DNA of 49,849 bases from Enterobacter cloacae. Its GTDB lineage: Bacteria; Pseudomonadota; Gammaproteobacteria; Enterobacterales; Enterobacteriaceae. A program made the translations under genes and the position numbers. This document shows positions 1 to 10,983 of the stretch, one piece after another (within the stretch, counting starts at the first letter, position 1; each line of letters opens with the position of its first letter). The notes under the pieces were generated by a model, which had not been told where the DNA came from, did no database searches, and worked only from the letters and a program-made list of their open reading frames with translations. The stretch lies in contig AP022136.1 of NCBI GenBank assembly GCA_014169315.1, forward strand, positions 1 through 49,849, read 5' to 3'.

Positions 1-37
1 CTTCGTTCCGCCGCTCCGTGACGGCATGACCAAGATG

Positions 38-857
38 GGCACTGTTGCAAATAGTCGGTGGTGATAAACTTATCATCCCCTTTTGCTGATGGAGCTGCAC
101 ATGAACCCATTCAAAGGCCGGCATTTTCAGCGTGACATCATTCTGTGGGCCGTACGCTGGTACTGCAAATACGGCATCAGTTACCGTGAGCTGCAGGAGA
201 TGCTGGCTGAACGCGGAGTGAATGTCGATCACTCCACGATTTACCGCTGGGTTCAGCGTTATGCGCCTGAAATGGAAAAACGGCTGCGCTGGTACTGGCG
301 TAACCCTTCCGATCTTTGCCCGTGGCACATGGATGAAACCTACGTGAAGGTCAATGGCCGCTGGGCGTATCTGTACCGGGCCGTCGACAGCCGGGGCCGC
401 ACTGTCGATTTTTATCTCTCCTCCCGTCGTAACAGCAAAGCTGCATACCGGTTTCTGGGTAAAATCCTCAACAACGTGAAGAAGTGGCAGATCCCGCGAT
501 TCATCAACACGGATAAAGCGCCCGCCTATGGTCGCGCGCTTGCTCTGCTCAAACGCGAAGGCCGGTGCCCGTCTGACGTTGAACACCGACAGATTAAGTA
601 CCGGAACAACGTGATTGAATGCGATCATGGCAAACTGAAACGGATAATCGGCGCCACGCTGGGATTTAAATCCATGAAGACGGCTTACGCCACCATCAAA
701 GGTATTGAGGTGATGCGTGCACTACGCAAAGGCCAGGCCTCAGCATTTTATTATGGTGATCCCCTGGGCGAAATGCGCCTGGTAAGCAGAGTTTTTGAAA
801 TGTAAGGCCTTTGAATAAGACAAAAGGCTGCCTCATCGCTAACTTTGCAACAGTGCC
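38..857 (+). mobile_element. IS26, complete copy 1
   Basis: A complete 820-bp IS26. It is bounded by the 14-bp terminal repeats ggcactgttgcaaa and tttgcaacagtgcc and carries one transposase gene. The 8 bases outside the left end (30-37, ccaagatg) and right end (858-865, agcccgga) differ. There is therefore no target duplication, as expected after IS26-mediated deletion or cointegrate formation. A second copy in the same orientation lies at 38469-39288, so the two could act as a direct pair around the intervening 37 kb. Confidence 0.97.
101..805 (+). CDS. tnpA: IS26 transposase (IS6 family, DDE)
   Basis: A 234-aa DDE transposase of the IS6 family. It catalyses replicative and conservative IS26 cointegrate formation. 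The protein begins MNPFKGRHFQ at the usual start. An in-frame ATG 18 bases upstream is less likely because it lies outside the known IS26 gene. The N-terminal helix-turn-helix (about residues 10-50) is followed by the catalytic region with DETYVKV (first Asp), NTDKAPAY (second Asp) and the downstream Glu in NNVIECDHGKLK. It appears intact and differs from the second copy by one silent base (ctacgc versus ttacgc, near 721). Confidence 0.97.
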   Translation: MNPFKGRHFQRDIILWAVRWYCKYGISYRELQEMLAERGVNVDHSTIYRWVQRYAPEMEKRLRWYWRNPSDLCPWHMDETYVKVNGRWAYLYRAVDSRGRTVDFYLSSRRNSKAAYRFLGKILNNVKKWQIPRFINTDKAPAYGRALALLKREGRCPSDVEHRQIKYRNNVIECDHGKLKRIIGATLGFKSMKTAYATIKGIEVMRALRKGQASAFYYGDPLGEMRLVSRVFEM

Positions 858-1294
858 AGCCCGGACCGCTCGCGGCTCAACGCCTCTTTAGTCAGAGAAT
901 GACTTGACCCGGTTGTGGGTCTGACAGATTTGGGCTGTTGTCTCAGTGTTCTCGGATTGGGCTGCCCGGTACAGTATCCCCGGAGGGACCCGGCTGTTTT
1001 ACCTGTTGCCGGAGCACAGGGTGCGTCAGAGTGCACGGCTCATGGTTTGACTAAATACTAGCCAGGTTTTGCATGCGTGTGAATGTTGTTTTTTAAATGT
1101 TGCGCCTGACTCAGTTTAATAGCGGGTGTCGCAGGTACTCATATTGCCTGAATAAAGAACGCCGGGACTGACCGCCCCGGACCCCGCCAACAGTGACCGG
1201 ACAGACAAAAAATTTGCCTGCCCGGTCACTGTTTTCACTCCAGGATGACCGTCGTGATGCCAGGATGGTGTCACAGAGAAAGCGGAGAGACAGA
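858..1294. other. Non-coding plasmid backbone with a 12-bp dyad
   Basis: No convincing gene is seen in this stretch. It contains a perfect 12-bp inverted repeat at 1189-1200 and 1222-1233 (aacagtgaccgg / ccggtcactgtt) followed by T-rich sequence. This could be a terminator or an operator for the small gene starting at 1295. Confidence 0.5.
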
Positions 1295-1501
1295 ATGAAG
1301 CTGATTACGGTGGATGAGTCCGTGGTGAACGCGATAGTGGAATACTACGCACAGGGCAGTGAGGAGGCGCATGCAGAGGGAAACAGGATGTTCCTGCGTT
1401 ATCTGCACGAGTTAACGGGAACACAGCGTGTGGCGGTTGAGGCGGCCAGAAAGCAGTCTCTGGCCGCGATAAATAAGGGGGGGGCGCTTCCCTGTGATTA
1501 A
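1295..1501 (+). CDS. Small plasmid protein of unknown function
   Basis: A 68-aa protein starting MKLITVDESV. The ATG at 1295 is chosen because a GGAGAG ribosome site lies just upstream. A longer reading frame upstream has no such site and is composed of low-complexity Arg-rich sequence. The product looks helical, with many Ala and Glu residues (EYYAQGSEEAHAEGNRMF), and has no membrane segment or signal peptide. I do not recognise the family. A terminator-like hairpin follows at 1643-1667. It may be an accessory gene of F-like plasmids, but that is inference from context only. Confidence 0.55.
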   Translation: MKLITVDESVVNAIVEYYAQGSEEAHAEGNRMFLRYLHELTGTQRVAVEAARKQSLAAINKGGALPCD

Positions 1502-1642
1502 AATCGCATTTATGGACGGCTGATGTCTGTGCACTGGCCCGGAAATATTTTTCTCCGGTGAGGGGCTGATATGAGCTACCTTTTTCTTGTCGCCGGCACC
1601 GCACCAGGTGCGACGGTCCTTTTACAGAGTTGTCCTCATTTG

Positions 1643-1667
1643 ACGGGCCTGGATGGCCCGTTCTTTT
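1643..1667 (+). terminator. Rho-independent terminator
   Basis: The stem acgggcc / ggcccgt encloses a 5-base loop and is followed by tcttttat. It would end rightward transcription of the small gene at 1295-1501. A possible 58-codon frame at 1571-1747 runs through this hairpin and is therefore not annotated as a gene. Confidence 0.7.
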
Positions 1668-1710
1668 ATGCTTTTAACGTCCAGAACCCTTTTCTCGGCC
1701 GAAATCACCT

Positions 1711-1850
1711 ACTATGCAGTGGTGTGAATAGCCATGCATATGCGTAAAATAAATCAGGCGCGTTTCTGGCGGTTTTCGGTGTACTTGCCACCACCTTTTG
1801 CCCGTTAACCACCAGAAACGCCCTGAGGCCGTTTTAGCGGTGCGCGTAAG
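1711..1850 (+). promoter_or_regulatory. Hairpin element resembling leading-region single-strand promoters
   Basis: The arms gcgtttctggcgg (1760-1772) and ccaccagaaacgc (1809-1821) pair over 12 of 13 bases around a 36-base loop. The whole block, from ctatgca to cggtgcg, recurs in inverted orientation at about 48250-48385. It sits directly upstream of the toxin-antitoxin operator. Established knowledge: F-like leading regions carry folded single-strand promoters (Frpo type) ahead of early-expressed genes. Assigning this element to that class is inference from fold and position. Confidence 0.45.
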
Positions 1851-1872
1851 AAGGGATTATGGTAAATTCTAT

Positions 1873-1902
1873 ATGTACTTAATTGCGTACATGTTCTATA
1901 CT
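1873..1902 (+). promoter_or_regulatory. Operator/promoter of the yefM-yoeB pair
   Basis: An inverted repeat atgtac (1873-1878) and gtacat (1887-1892) lies immediately before a -10-like TATACT (1897-1902). YefM-type antitoxins bind GTAC-centred palindromes, so this fits autoregulation by the antitoxin-toxin complex. The -35 would overlap the left arm. Confidence 0.6.
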
Positions 1903-1930
1903 GGTACTACAACTGAAGGGAGCCAATAAG

Positions 1931-2176
1931 ATGCATGCAATCACTTTTACGGATGCCCGTAAACATTTTGCCGATACCATGAAGCGTGTTACCGATGATG
2001 CTGAGCCGGTACGAGTAATGCGGCGAGATGCACCTGATATCGTCATGATCGATGCTGGAGAGTATGAGGCACTCATAGAAACAGTGTATCTGTTCAGCAA
2101 TCCTGCGAATGCTGCTCATATCAATGAGTCAATGAAACAGGCGGAGCGCGGCGAATTTGTCGAAGTGGAATATTAA
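1931..2176 (+). CDS. yefM: Phd/YefM-family antitoxin
   Basis: An 81-aa antitoxin of the Phd/YefM superfamily. It begins MHAITFTDARKHFADTMKRV, which has the family's N-terminal DNA-binding fold including the ARKHFADT motif. The C-terminal part (about residues 50-81) would be the flexible toxin-neutralising segment. The ATG is preceded by gaagggag, a strong ribosome site. It overlaps the toxin gene by 20 bases, implying translational coupling. It would neutralise the downstream RNase and repress its own promoter. The name is by family; the closest plasmid relative could equally be Axe of Axe-Txe. Confidence 0.85.
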   Translation: MHAITFTDARKHFADTMKRVTDDAEPVRVMRRDAPDIVMIDAGEYEALIETVYLFSNPANAAHINESMKQAERGEFVEVEY

Positions 2177-2432
2177 GTTCACGAAGAATGGCGCTGATGA
2201 TATCAATTACTGGCGTGGTACTGACAAAAAGAAGTTTGAACGTATCCGGCAGCTACTTCACAGCATCGAGTCTGATCCGTTAACTGGTATAGGGAAGCCT
2301 GAGCGATTACGCCATCACAAAGATCCTGCGCTCTATTCTCGGCGCATCGATCAGAGCCATAGGCTTGTTTATTCAATCCAAAACGGAGAAATTATCATCT
2401 ACGCAGCGCGTTATCACTACGGCGATAAATAG
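2157..2432 (+). CDS. yoeB: YoeB/Txe-family mRNA endonuclease toxin
   Basis: A 91-aa RelE-superfamily toxin of the YoeB/Txe branch, a ribosome-dependent mRNA interferase. Visible features are the N-terminal strand WNIKFTKNGADDINYW, the basic stretch LRHHKDPALYSRRIDQSHR and the C-terminal RYHYGDK, matching the His-Tyr end of YoeB. The start is a TTG at 2157 inside the antitoxin gene, because no ATG or GTG fits the fold. An IS5 begins 24 bases after the stop but leaves the gene intact. The pair would act as an addiction module. Confidence 0.85.
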   Translation: MSKWNIKFTKNGADDINYWRGTDKKKFERIRQLLHSIESDPLTGIGKPERLRHHKDPALYSRRIDQSHRLVYSIQNGEIIIYAARYHYGDK

Positions 2433-2455
2433 AAATAAAAATATTTTACATTTAG

Positions 2456-3651
<1,196 letters not shown>

Positions 3652-3670
3652 CTAACTTTGCAACAGTGCC
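3652..3670. mobile_element. IS26 right-end scar (19 bp)
   Basis: The bases ctaactttgcaacagtgcc equal the last 19 bases of IS26, as at 839-857 and 39270-39288. They directly follow IS5 copy 1. An IS26 once lay here and was invaded at its CTAA by an IS5; the rest of that IS26 is gone. Chromosome-type sequence leading into galF starts at 3671. Confidence 0.85.
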
Positions 3671-3736
3671 AAATGCTGACTATCACATTGTGAAAGTCTA
3701 TACTTCATCAACTACTTATGTGTGGACGATATTATT

Positions 3737-4627
3737 ATGAACTTGAAAGCAGTTATCCCGGTAGCCGGATTGGGCATGCACATGCTGCCAGCCACGAAAG
3801 CGATTCCCAAAGAAATGCTACCGATTGTAGACAAGCCGATGATTCAGTATATCGTCGACGAAATCGTCGCCGCGGGTATCAAAGAGATTGTTCTCGTAAC
3901 ACATGCATCAAAGAATGCCGTGGAAAACCACTTCGACACCTCCTATGAACTGGAAGCTCTTCTGGAGCAACGCGTTAAGCGTCAGTTGCTGGCGGAAGTT
4001 CAGTCCATTTGCCCACCGGGCGTAACCATCATGAACGTGCGTCAGGCACAGCCGCTGGGCTTGGGCCACTCAATTCTTTGCGCGCGACCGATCATTGGCG
4101 ATAACCCGTTTGTGGTTGTTCTTCCGGATATTATTCTTGATGGCGCATCCGCCGATCCGCTGCGTTATAATCTTGCTGCGATGGTGGCACGTTTCAACGA
4201 AACGGGCCGCAGCCAGGTGTTGGCGAAACGTATGCCTGGTGATCTTTCTGAGTACTCTGTTATTCAGACCAAAGAGCCGCTGACCATAGAAGGCAAAGTG
4301 AGCCGCATCATCGAGTTCATTGAAAAACCAGACCAACCGCAAACCCTTGATTCCGATCTGATGGCAGTAGGGCGCTATGTGCTTTCCGCTGATATCTGGG
4401 CCGAACTGGAAAAAACTGCGCCGGGAGCCTGGGGGCGTATTCAACTGACGGATGCTATTGCCGAGCTGGCGAAGAAACAGTCCGTTGACGCGATGCTGAT
4501 GAGTGGTGAGAGCTACGACTGCGGTAAGAAAATGGGGTATATGCAGGCGTTTGTACAGTACGGGCTGAGAAATTTGAAGGAAGGGGCGAAGTTTAGAGAT
4601 CATATTTTATCAATCCTTCACTCATAG
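3737..4627 (+). CDS. galF: GalF, UTP-glucose-1-phosphate uridylyltransferase-like protein
   Basis: A 296-aa GalU/GalF-family protein, the usual chromosomal gene marking the 5' edge of enterobacterial O-antigen or capsule loci. The N-terminus [17 protein letters not shown] carries the nucleotidyltransferase loop with the GalF-typical GMHMLPATK in place of the GalU GTRMLPATK. Also visible are [30 protein letters not shown] and VVVLPD. GalF is thought to modulate GalU and UDP-glucose supply rather than act as a strong enzyme itself. The last ten or so residues ([11 protein letters not shown]) differ from the ends I remember. It ends in a terminator, and the polysaccharide operon begins after it. 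Confidence 0.92.
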   Translation: MNLKAVIPVAGLGMHMLPATKAIPKEMLPIVDKPMIQYIVDEIVAAGIKEIVLVTHASKNAVENHFDTSYELEALLEQRVKRQLLAEVQSICPPGVTIMNVRQAQPLGLGHSILCARPIIGDNPFVVVLPDIILDGASADPLRYNLAAMVARFNETGRSQVLAKRMPGDLSEYSVIQTKEPLTIEGKVSRIIEFIEKPDQPQTLDSDLMAVGRYVLSADIWAELEKTAPGAWGRIQLTDAIAELAKKQSVDAMLMSGESYDCGKKMGYMQAFVQYGLRNLKEGAKFRDHILSILHS

Positions 4628-4652
4628 TATATTACAACATACATTCATGATT

Positions 4653-4695
4653 TTGCCAGGAATGGAGAGGAAAACGCTTTCCTGGCAACATTTTT
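4653..4695 (+). terminator. galF terminator
   Basis: Stem arms ttgccaggaa (4653-4662) and ttcctggcaa (4679-4688) are followed by catttttaa. This separates galF from the JUMPstart-driven polysaccharide operon. Confidence 0.75.
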
Positions 4696-4749
4696 AATAA
4701 ATTTGTTAAGACTTCTGAGATCTGAGTTTGGTAGATGATTATGAGATTT

Positions 4750-4778
4750 GGTAACTATAAGCCAAGGCGGTAGCGTGG
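4750..4778 (+). promoter_or_regulatory. JUMPstart with ops element, cluster 1
   Basis: A JUMPstart sequence with the ops core ggcggtagcgtg at 4766-4777, preceded by ataagccaa. This element sits in the untranslated leader of O-antigen and capsule operons, where paused RNA polymerase recruits RfaH for antitermination. IS5 copy 2 is inserted 48 bases downstream of the core, between it and the first glycosyltransferase remnant, so transcription of cluster 1 may be disturbed. Confidence 0.9.
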
Positions 4779-4825
4779 TCGTTATTGCAAAAAATGTAAA
4801 AATTCAAACATTAAAAGTCCCTTAG

Positions 4826-6021
<1,196 letters not shown>

Positions 6022-6045
6022 TTAGAGAGAGAGAGGTTCAATATT

Positions 6046-6462
6046 ATGGGAGATAAAGCTGAGGCTTTTTACACAGATATATTAAAAAGATATAAATTCC
6101 CCGAATTTGAAGGAGAGAATTTTATTACCGAAAGTGTAGTGTGGTTTAAAATTGCAAGTGATGGCTATAAAATTCGCTGGTTTAATGAGGTTTTATATAT
6201 TACTGAATATTTACCTGATGGTTTAACTGTATCTAGTATTAAACACTTTACAAAAAATCCAGAAGGTTCTTTATACGCATGCAAACTTGAACTTAAATAT
6301 AGAGAGCTATCACTCAGATGGAAATTGTCGAGGTTAATACGGTATATCAAAATTGCAGCGGAATATAATAAGTCAGTTAATGTAATAGCACGCGAACTCG
6401 ATATTTCTGTATTATTTGTACTCGTAGCATATTTGACTCTTTATATTAAGGAACGATTATAA
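6046..6462 (+). pseudogene. GT2 glycosyltransferase, 3' part only
   Basis: A 138-codon remnant corresponding to the C-terminal half of a family 2 glycosyltransferase. The segment KRYKFPEFEGENFITE, then WFNEVLYITEYLPDGLT, is typical of the acceptor-side region that follows the missing nucleotide-sugar domain. The nearest ATG is at 6046, but sequence in frame runs back to the IS5 scar, so the 5' half (about 150 codons) was lost before or together with the IS5 insertion. The stop overlaps the next gene's start (TAATG), showing the original operon layout. AT-rich composition matches the rest of cluster 1. Confidence 0.75.
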
Positions 6463-7268
6463 TGTCATTTTCTGTTTTGATGTCAATATACAAAAATGAG
6501 AAAAAAGAATATTTAGAAGAATGTTTGAGTAGCATCAAGAATCAAACTTTATTACCAGATGATATTGTAATTGTTATAGATGGTCCTGTGCCTGAGGAGT
6601 TATTAAACACAATTAAAATATGGTGTGAGGAGTTACCAATAAATATTGTGAAGTTAATCGATAATGTCGGGCTTGGTAAAGCCTTGAATTATGGCTTATC
6701 ATATTGTAAATATGACATAGTCTTCAGAATGGATACAGATGATATATGTGTTGAGGATAGATTCTACGTACAATATACGTTCCTCAAAAATAATCCGGAA
6801 GTAATTGTACTTGGTGGAGATGTTCAAGAATTTGGTAGAGATAAAAATGATCTTAGAAAGATAAGAAAAATGCCATGTTTATCTTCAGATATAATTAAAT
6901 TTTCAAAATATCGAAACCCCATAAATCATATGAGTGTAGCCTTCAGGAAAAAAGAAGTTTTAGATGTAGGGGCATATCAGCACCATTTATTCATGGAGGA
7001 TTATAATTTATGGCTAAGATTAATTTCAAAAAATTATCCAATTAAGAATCTTAATCAAGTTTTAGTGTTGGCCAGGGTTGGAAACGAATTTGAAAAAAGA
7101 CGACGAGGAATAGAATATATAAAAAGTGAACTGAAGTTATTCATGCTCAAAAAAGAACTTAATGTATTACCACTTTCTTCAAATGTAGCTGTATTTTTTA
7201 TGAGAACAGTACCAAGAATACTTCCAGTTTTCCTTTTGAAAAAACTCTATAAAATTTTAAGAAAATAA
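6462..7268 (+). CDS. Family 2 glycosyltransferase (AmsE-like)
   Basis: A 268-aa GT-A fold glycosyltransferase of family GT2. It begins MSFSVLMSIYKNEKKEYLEE, the usual N-terminal strand and helix. The metal-binding motif is in FRMDTDDICVEDR, and an acceptor-site motif is in LFMEDYNLWLRL. It resembles AmsE-type transferases of exopolysaccharide loci. It would add one sugar to the undecaprenyl-linked repeat unit at the cytoplasmic face of the membrane. Donor and linkage cannot be told from sequence. It is tightly coupled to its neighbours: 1-base overlap upstream and 1-base gap to wzx. Confidence 0.88.
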   Translation: MSFSVLMSIYKNEKKEYLEECLSSIKNQTLLPDDIVIVIDGPVPEELLNTIKIWCEELPINIVKLIDNVGLGKALNYGLSYCKYDIVFRMDTDDICVEDRFYVQYTFLKNNPEVIVLGGDVQEFGRDKNDLRKIRKMPCLSSDIIKFSKYRNPINHMSVAFRKKEVLDVGAYQHHLFMEDYNLWLRLISKNYPIKNLNQVLVLARVGNEFEKRRRGIEYIKSELKLFMLKKELNVLPLSSNVAVFFMRTVPRILPVFLLKKLYKILRK

Positions 7269-7269
7269 G

Positions 7270-8841
7270 ATGAGAACAAAAAAAGCATTAAAAAATATAA
7301 AAACAGATTTACCTATTACTGTATTGATCCTTATCTTGGGTTTTATTACTCGAACTGTTTTTATACAGCATATGGGCGGAGATATGACAGGGCTAATGCT
7401 CTTGTTTACTCAATTAATCTCATATTTGAATTTAGCTGAGTTAGGAGTAGGAGTGGCTGCAGCAAGTATTCTTTATACTCCACTTGCTGAAGGAGATGAA
7501 TATAAAACAGCAAGGATATATTACGCTCTAAAGCGTATTTACATTTACGTTGCGGGTATTGTAATTGTCCTTGGATGCATGGTATCAATATTTCTATTCT
7601 TATATGTTGACAGTGTTAGGATTATTCCTCATGCGTTCTGGTATTGGGCAATGTTTGTTATAAACACTGCATTGACTTATGGTTATGCTGCTAATTCAAC
7701 ATATTTAATCGCGGATCAAAATTATGCCGATGCAAGGAAAATACAGGGGGGAGGTCGAATACTATCGATCACGTTGCAGATTGTGTGTATATCTACAACG
7801 TCAAATTTTTTCTTTTATTTGTTGATTGACTCTGTTTTAAATATATTGCTAATAATTTTCTTTAATATAAAGGTAAAAAAGGTTTATGCTCACCTTAATG
7901 TTAATAAATATAATCCAAGCGGTCTAAACGATTCTAAAGAAATAAAAAAAACGTTGTATAGAAAAATAAAGCAGATTTCATTTCATAAAATTGGTGGAGT
8001 ACTCGTTACTGGTACAGATTACATAATTATATCTAAATATCTTAATTTGATTAGTGTTACGATTTATGCTAGTTATATGATGGTGTTCCAGGTTGTCACT
8101 TTATGCGTAAGTGTACTTTCGAACTCATTAACAGCTGGTGTAGGGAACTATTTAAAGAGTAAATCAACAGAACAATTCTACGAACTATGTCGTTCACTAT
8201 ATATGTTGTTTGGCATGTTACTTTCTATTGTCATACCTTGTTTTTATTTTCTGATTGACGACTTTATAATTAACTGGATTGGTCGTGAATATATAGTTCC
8301 GGAAACTGTTTTATGTTTAATGTTGTTTAATGTTTTTGTGAGTATATTTAGAGTCCCTTGTGATATTATTAAAAATGCGAGTGGGTTTTTTGGCGATATA
8401 CACCTTCCAATTATTGAAGGGGTAATTAATTTAGTAGCATCTCTAATACTGGCTAAGTTCTTTGGATTAGCAGGTGTAATAATTGGAACGATTATTTCAA
8501 ATATCATAGTGATACTGATACTCAGGCCATTGTATTTGTTTGGAAAATTATTTGGTGCAGCTAATAACTCATTGAGAATACTTAGTATGCTATATTCTGG
8601 GCCTATATTATTTTCGGTTTTGTCTATTTCTCTATCATTCATAGTTGTAAATGTTTTCAGTCTTAATTACGAAGTTCATGGCTGGACAGAGTGGATGCTA
8701 AAGACCCTTTTTATTGCTTTCATCATATCAGTAATTACAATGATGTGTTTTATAATCAATAAAACGCATCGAGATTTTTTAGTCAAACTTAGCAATACTT
8801 TATATCGCTCAAAAATTAATTTTCCAAGAGGAATGAAGTGA
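7270..8841 (+). CDS. wzx: Wzx-type O-unit flippase
   Basis: A 523-aa polytopic inner-membrane protein of the polysaccharide transporter (MOP) superfamily. About 12-14 hydrophobic segments are visible, beginning LPITVLILILGFITRTVFI. The N-terminal segment with GLMLLFTQLISYLNLAELGVG is typical of Wzx. It would flip lipid-linked repeat units to the periplasmic face for polymerisation by Wzy. It is somewhat longer than the common 400-480 residues. The stop overlaps the wzy start. Low GC and rare codons are typical of O-antigen genes. Confidence 0.88.
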   Translation: MRTKKALKNIKTDLPITVLILILGFITRTVFIQHMGGDMTGLMLLFTQLISYLNLAELGVGVAAASILYTPLAEGDEYKTARIYYALKRIYIYVAGIVIVLGCMVSIFLFLYVDSVRIIPHAFWYWAMFVINTALTYGYAANSTYLIADQNYADARKIQGGGRILSITLQIVCISTTSNFFFYLLIDSVLNILLIIFFNIKVKKVYAHLNVNKYNPSGLNDSKEIKKTLYRKIKQISFHKIGGVLVTGTDYIIISKYLNLISVTIYASYMMVFQVVTLCVSVLSNSLTAGVGNYLKSKSTEQFYELCRSLYMLFGMLLSIVIPCFYFLIDDFIINWIGREYIVPETVLCLMLFNVFVSIFRVPCDIIKNASGFFGDIHLPIIEGVINLVASLILAKFFGLAGVIIGTIISNIIVILILRPLYLFGKLFGAANNSLRILSMLYSGPILFSVLSISLSFIVVNVFSLNYEVHGWTEWMLKTLFIAFIISVITMMCFIINKTHRDFLVKLSNTLYRSKINFPRGMK

Positions 8842-9950
8842 TAAAGAACGTGCCCTTCTACCAAGTTTTTGTGATATCTCTATTTTTAACTTTTATATTT
8901 TACCTCAAATATTTCTTACAAGGGTGGGATGCAGTCGGTATAGATCTTAATCAAAACATATCAAATGTAATAATTGCGATAGGCTTATTGTTTGGATTTA
9001 TTTCATTACTGATATCTAATAATAAAGAAAGATTGATATTTATTGTTTTACTACTTTTTTTTATTGCTAATTTAGTATTAAACAATAATAAAAACTTATT
9101 TTGGGCAATAAGTGCATTTCCTTTTTTTGTATACATGTCAAGAATTCAATTTGACAAAGTTGTATCGGTTTTCTTTGCCTGCATAGTGCTTACATGGCTT
9201 ATATTTATTCCAGTACTTTCGTTCTTCTCTGAATCAATGTTTTTTTTAGATGATCGCTACATAAGACTTACATTTGGTTTTGCAAATCCCAACACTTTTG
9301 CAGCGTTGCTATTTGTAACATATACATTATGTTTAATGTATGTTGATTTGAAGTGTAGTAAATTTGGCGTTTCGATATTCGTTTATGTCATTGTCTCTCT
9401 TTTATTGCTCCCAGTACTTTACTCAACAATGTCGAGAACATTTTTATTCTCTTCATTATTAATAGCTTTTTACTTTCCTTTAAGAAAATTGAGGTTTTTA
9501 AGGGTTAAGGTATGGCATGCAAGATTGTCTATTTTGCTAATCTGTGTATTACAATTATTTTTAACTTTTAACTATTCCCCAGCAAATAGCTGGATGTTTT
9601 TATTAAATTCAATCTTCTCTGATCGAGTGCGTTTAGCCAACGAAATGTATAATAGTCTGGGATATCCTAATCTGTTTTTAGGTCAAGATATCACAGATTA
9701 TATCCCTATTGACTTTTTCTTTACGAATTTTTTATATTCAAGTGGATGGTTGTTCTCATTGTTATTCATTTTATTTTATTTTATTTTGTTGTCTGGGATT
9801 AGATTGATGAATAATTTTTCAGCATTCATTTGCCTTTCTTTCATATTATTAAGTTTGTCTGAAAATTTGTTTAATATCCCGGTTATTAATTTTTCCATGT
9901 TTATATTGTATTGTACATATTTGAAAAATTCAAAAGAGAGAATAGGCTAA
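8838..9950 (+). CDS. wzy: Wzy-type polysaccharide polymerase
   Basis: A 370-aa very hydrophobic protein with about 10-11 membrane segments and a larger extracytoplasmic region in the C-terminal half (near residues 260-290, SDRVRLANEMYNSLGYPN). This is the layout of Wzy polymerases, which join repeat units in the periplasm. Sequence similarity among Wzy proteins is weak, so the call rests on topology and on position directly after wzx. The start is GTG at 8838, overlapping the wzx stop by 4 bases. The stop overlaps the next start (TAATG). Confidence 0.82.
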   Translation: MIKNVPFYQVFVISLFLTFIFYLKYFLQGWDAVGIDLNQNISNVIIAIGLLFGFISLLISNNKERLIFIVLLLFFIANLVLNNNKNLFWAISAFPFFVYMSRIQFDKVVSVFFACIVLTWLIFIPVLSFFSESMFFLDDRYIRLTFGFANPNTFAALLFVTYTLCLMYVDLKCSKFGVSIFVYVIVSLLLLPVLYSTMSRTFLFSSLLIAFYFPLRKLRFLRVKVWHARLSILLICVLQLFLTFNYSPANSWMFLLNSIFSDRVRLANEMYNSLGYPNLFLGQDITDYIPIDFFFTNFLYSSGWLFSLLFILFYFILLSGIRLMNNFSAFICLSFILLSLSENLFNIPVINFSMFILYCTYLKNSKERIG

Positions 9951-10975
9951 TGTCAGAAAATAGTATTGATGTTGTAATGTTGTGGGTAGATGGTTCTGAT
10001 AAAGAATGGATAAAACAATATAATAAATATGCCCCTGCAAATATGAAAAAAATGTCGAATAGATATCGCGATTGGGATACAATACGATATGTCTTAAGAG
10101 GTATCGAATATTTCATGCCATGGGTGCGAAAGATACATTTTGTTACTTGTGGCCAAAGGCCAAAGTGGATGGTTGAAAAACACGAGAAACTGAATTTTGT
10201 CTCCCACTTCGATATTTTTGATAATACTGAATGTCTACCTGTTTTCAATTCGAGCGCTATAGAATTGAATATACACCGAATTCCAGAACTTGCTGATACC
10301 TTTATTTATTTTAATGATGACATGTTAGTTTTAAAGCCTACTAATCAGGAGCGTTTCTTTAAGCATGGATTACCTGTCGATTTTCTTCTACAGACCATTC
10401 CACGCAGAGGTATTGTTTATGAAAAAATTAGAAAACCTGACTCTTGGAGTTCAATGATAAATAATTGCGTCGATCTAGTAAATATCCATTATAAAAAACA
10501 AACACTTCTTAAAAACAATAAAACTTTATACTATTCAAAAGCATATCCTATCAAGGCTAATATCTTTAATTTTTTACTTCAGCATATGAGCCAGAAATAT
10601 TTTGCCTTTAAGCACTATCATCATCCTCAACCTTATTTAAGAAAAAATTTATTAGAGACTGAGCGAATTTTTAAAAAGGAATTTGATAATACTTTTTGCT
10701 CTCGGTTTAGAAGTAAGAAAAATTTATCACAAGCGATATTTAGGTACGCGCATTTAGCCCAAGGAAACTTTTATCCAGGTTATTTTAACGATCATTCCTG
10801 TGTTAATGTATCGGATGAGGATAGCGCTAAAATATGTATAAAAGCAATAAAAACAAAACGATTTGTTTGTGTTAATGATGAATTGAAAGGCCATGAAAGT
10901 GATGCACAATTAATTAAATCCATAATGAGCGTCGTTGATAATATCTTACCACAAAAATCCTCTTTTGAAATTTAA
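9950..10975 (+). CDS. Stealth-family sugar-phosphate transferase
   Basis: A 341-aa protein of the Stealth family, hexose-1-phosphate or hexosamine-1-phosphate transferases that build phosphodiester-linked polysaccharides. Visible conserved regions are CR1 near residues 5-20 (IDVVMLWVDGSDKEW), CR2 near residues 110-125 (TFIYFNDDMLVLKP), and downstream CR3/CR4-like segments with HYHHPQPYLRKN and FNDHSC. No membrane segment is seen, consistent with a cytoplasmic enzyme. The ATG at 9950 overlaps the wzy stop. It predicts a sugar-1-phosphate bridge in the product of cluster 1. Confidence 0.88.
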   Translation: MSENSIDVVMLWVDGSDKEWIKQYNKYAPANMKKMSNRYRDWDTIRYVLRGIEYFMPWVRKIHFVTCGQRPKWMVEKHEKLNFVSHFDIFDNTECLPVFNSSAIELNIHRIPELADTFIYFNDDMLVLKPTNQERFFKHGLPVDFLLQTIPRRGIVYEKIRKPDSWSSMINNCVDLVNIHYKKQTLLKNNKTLYYSKAYPIKANIFNFLLQHMSQKYFAFKHYHHPQPYLRKNLLETERIFKKEFDNTFCSRFRSKKNLSQAIFRYAHLAQGNFYPGYFNDHSCVNVSDEDSAKICIKAIKTKRFVCVNDELKGHESDAQLIKSIMSVVDNILPQKSSFEI

Positions 10976-10983
10976 GGGCTATT

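Noticed and set aside
1571..1747. A 58-codon open frame with a good ribosome site (gaggggctgat before ATG)
   Set aside because: It runs through the terminator hairpin at 1643-1667 and into the start of the leading-region-type hairpin block. It has no recognisable protein features.
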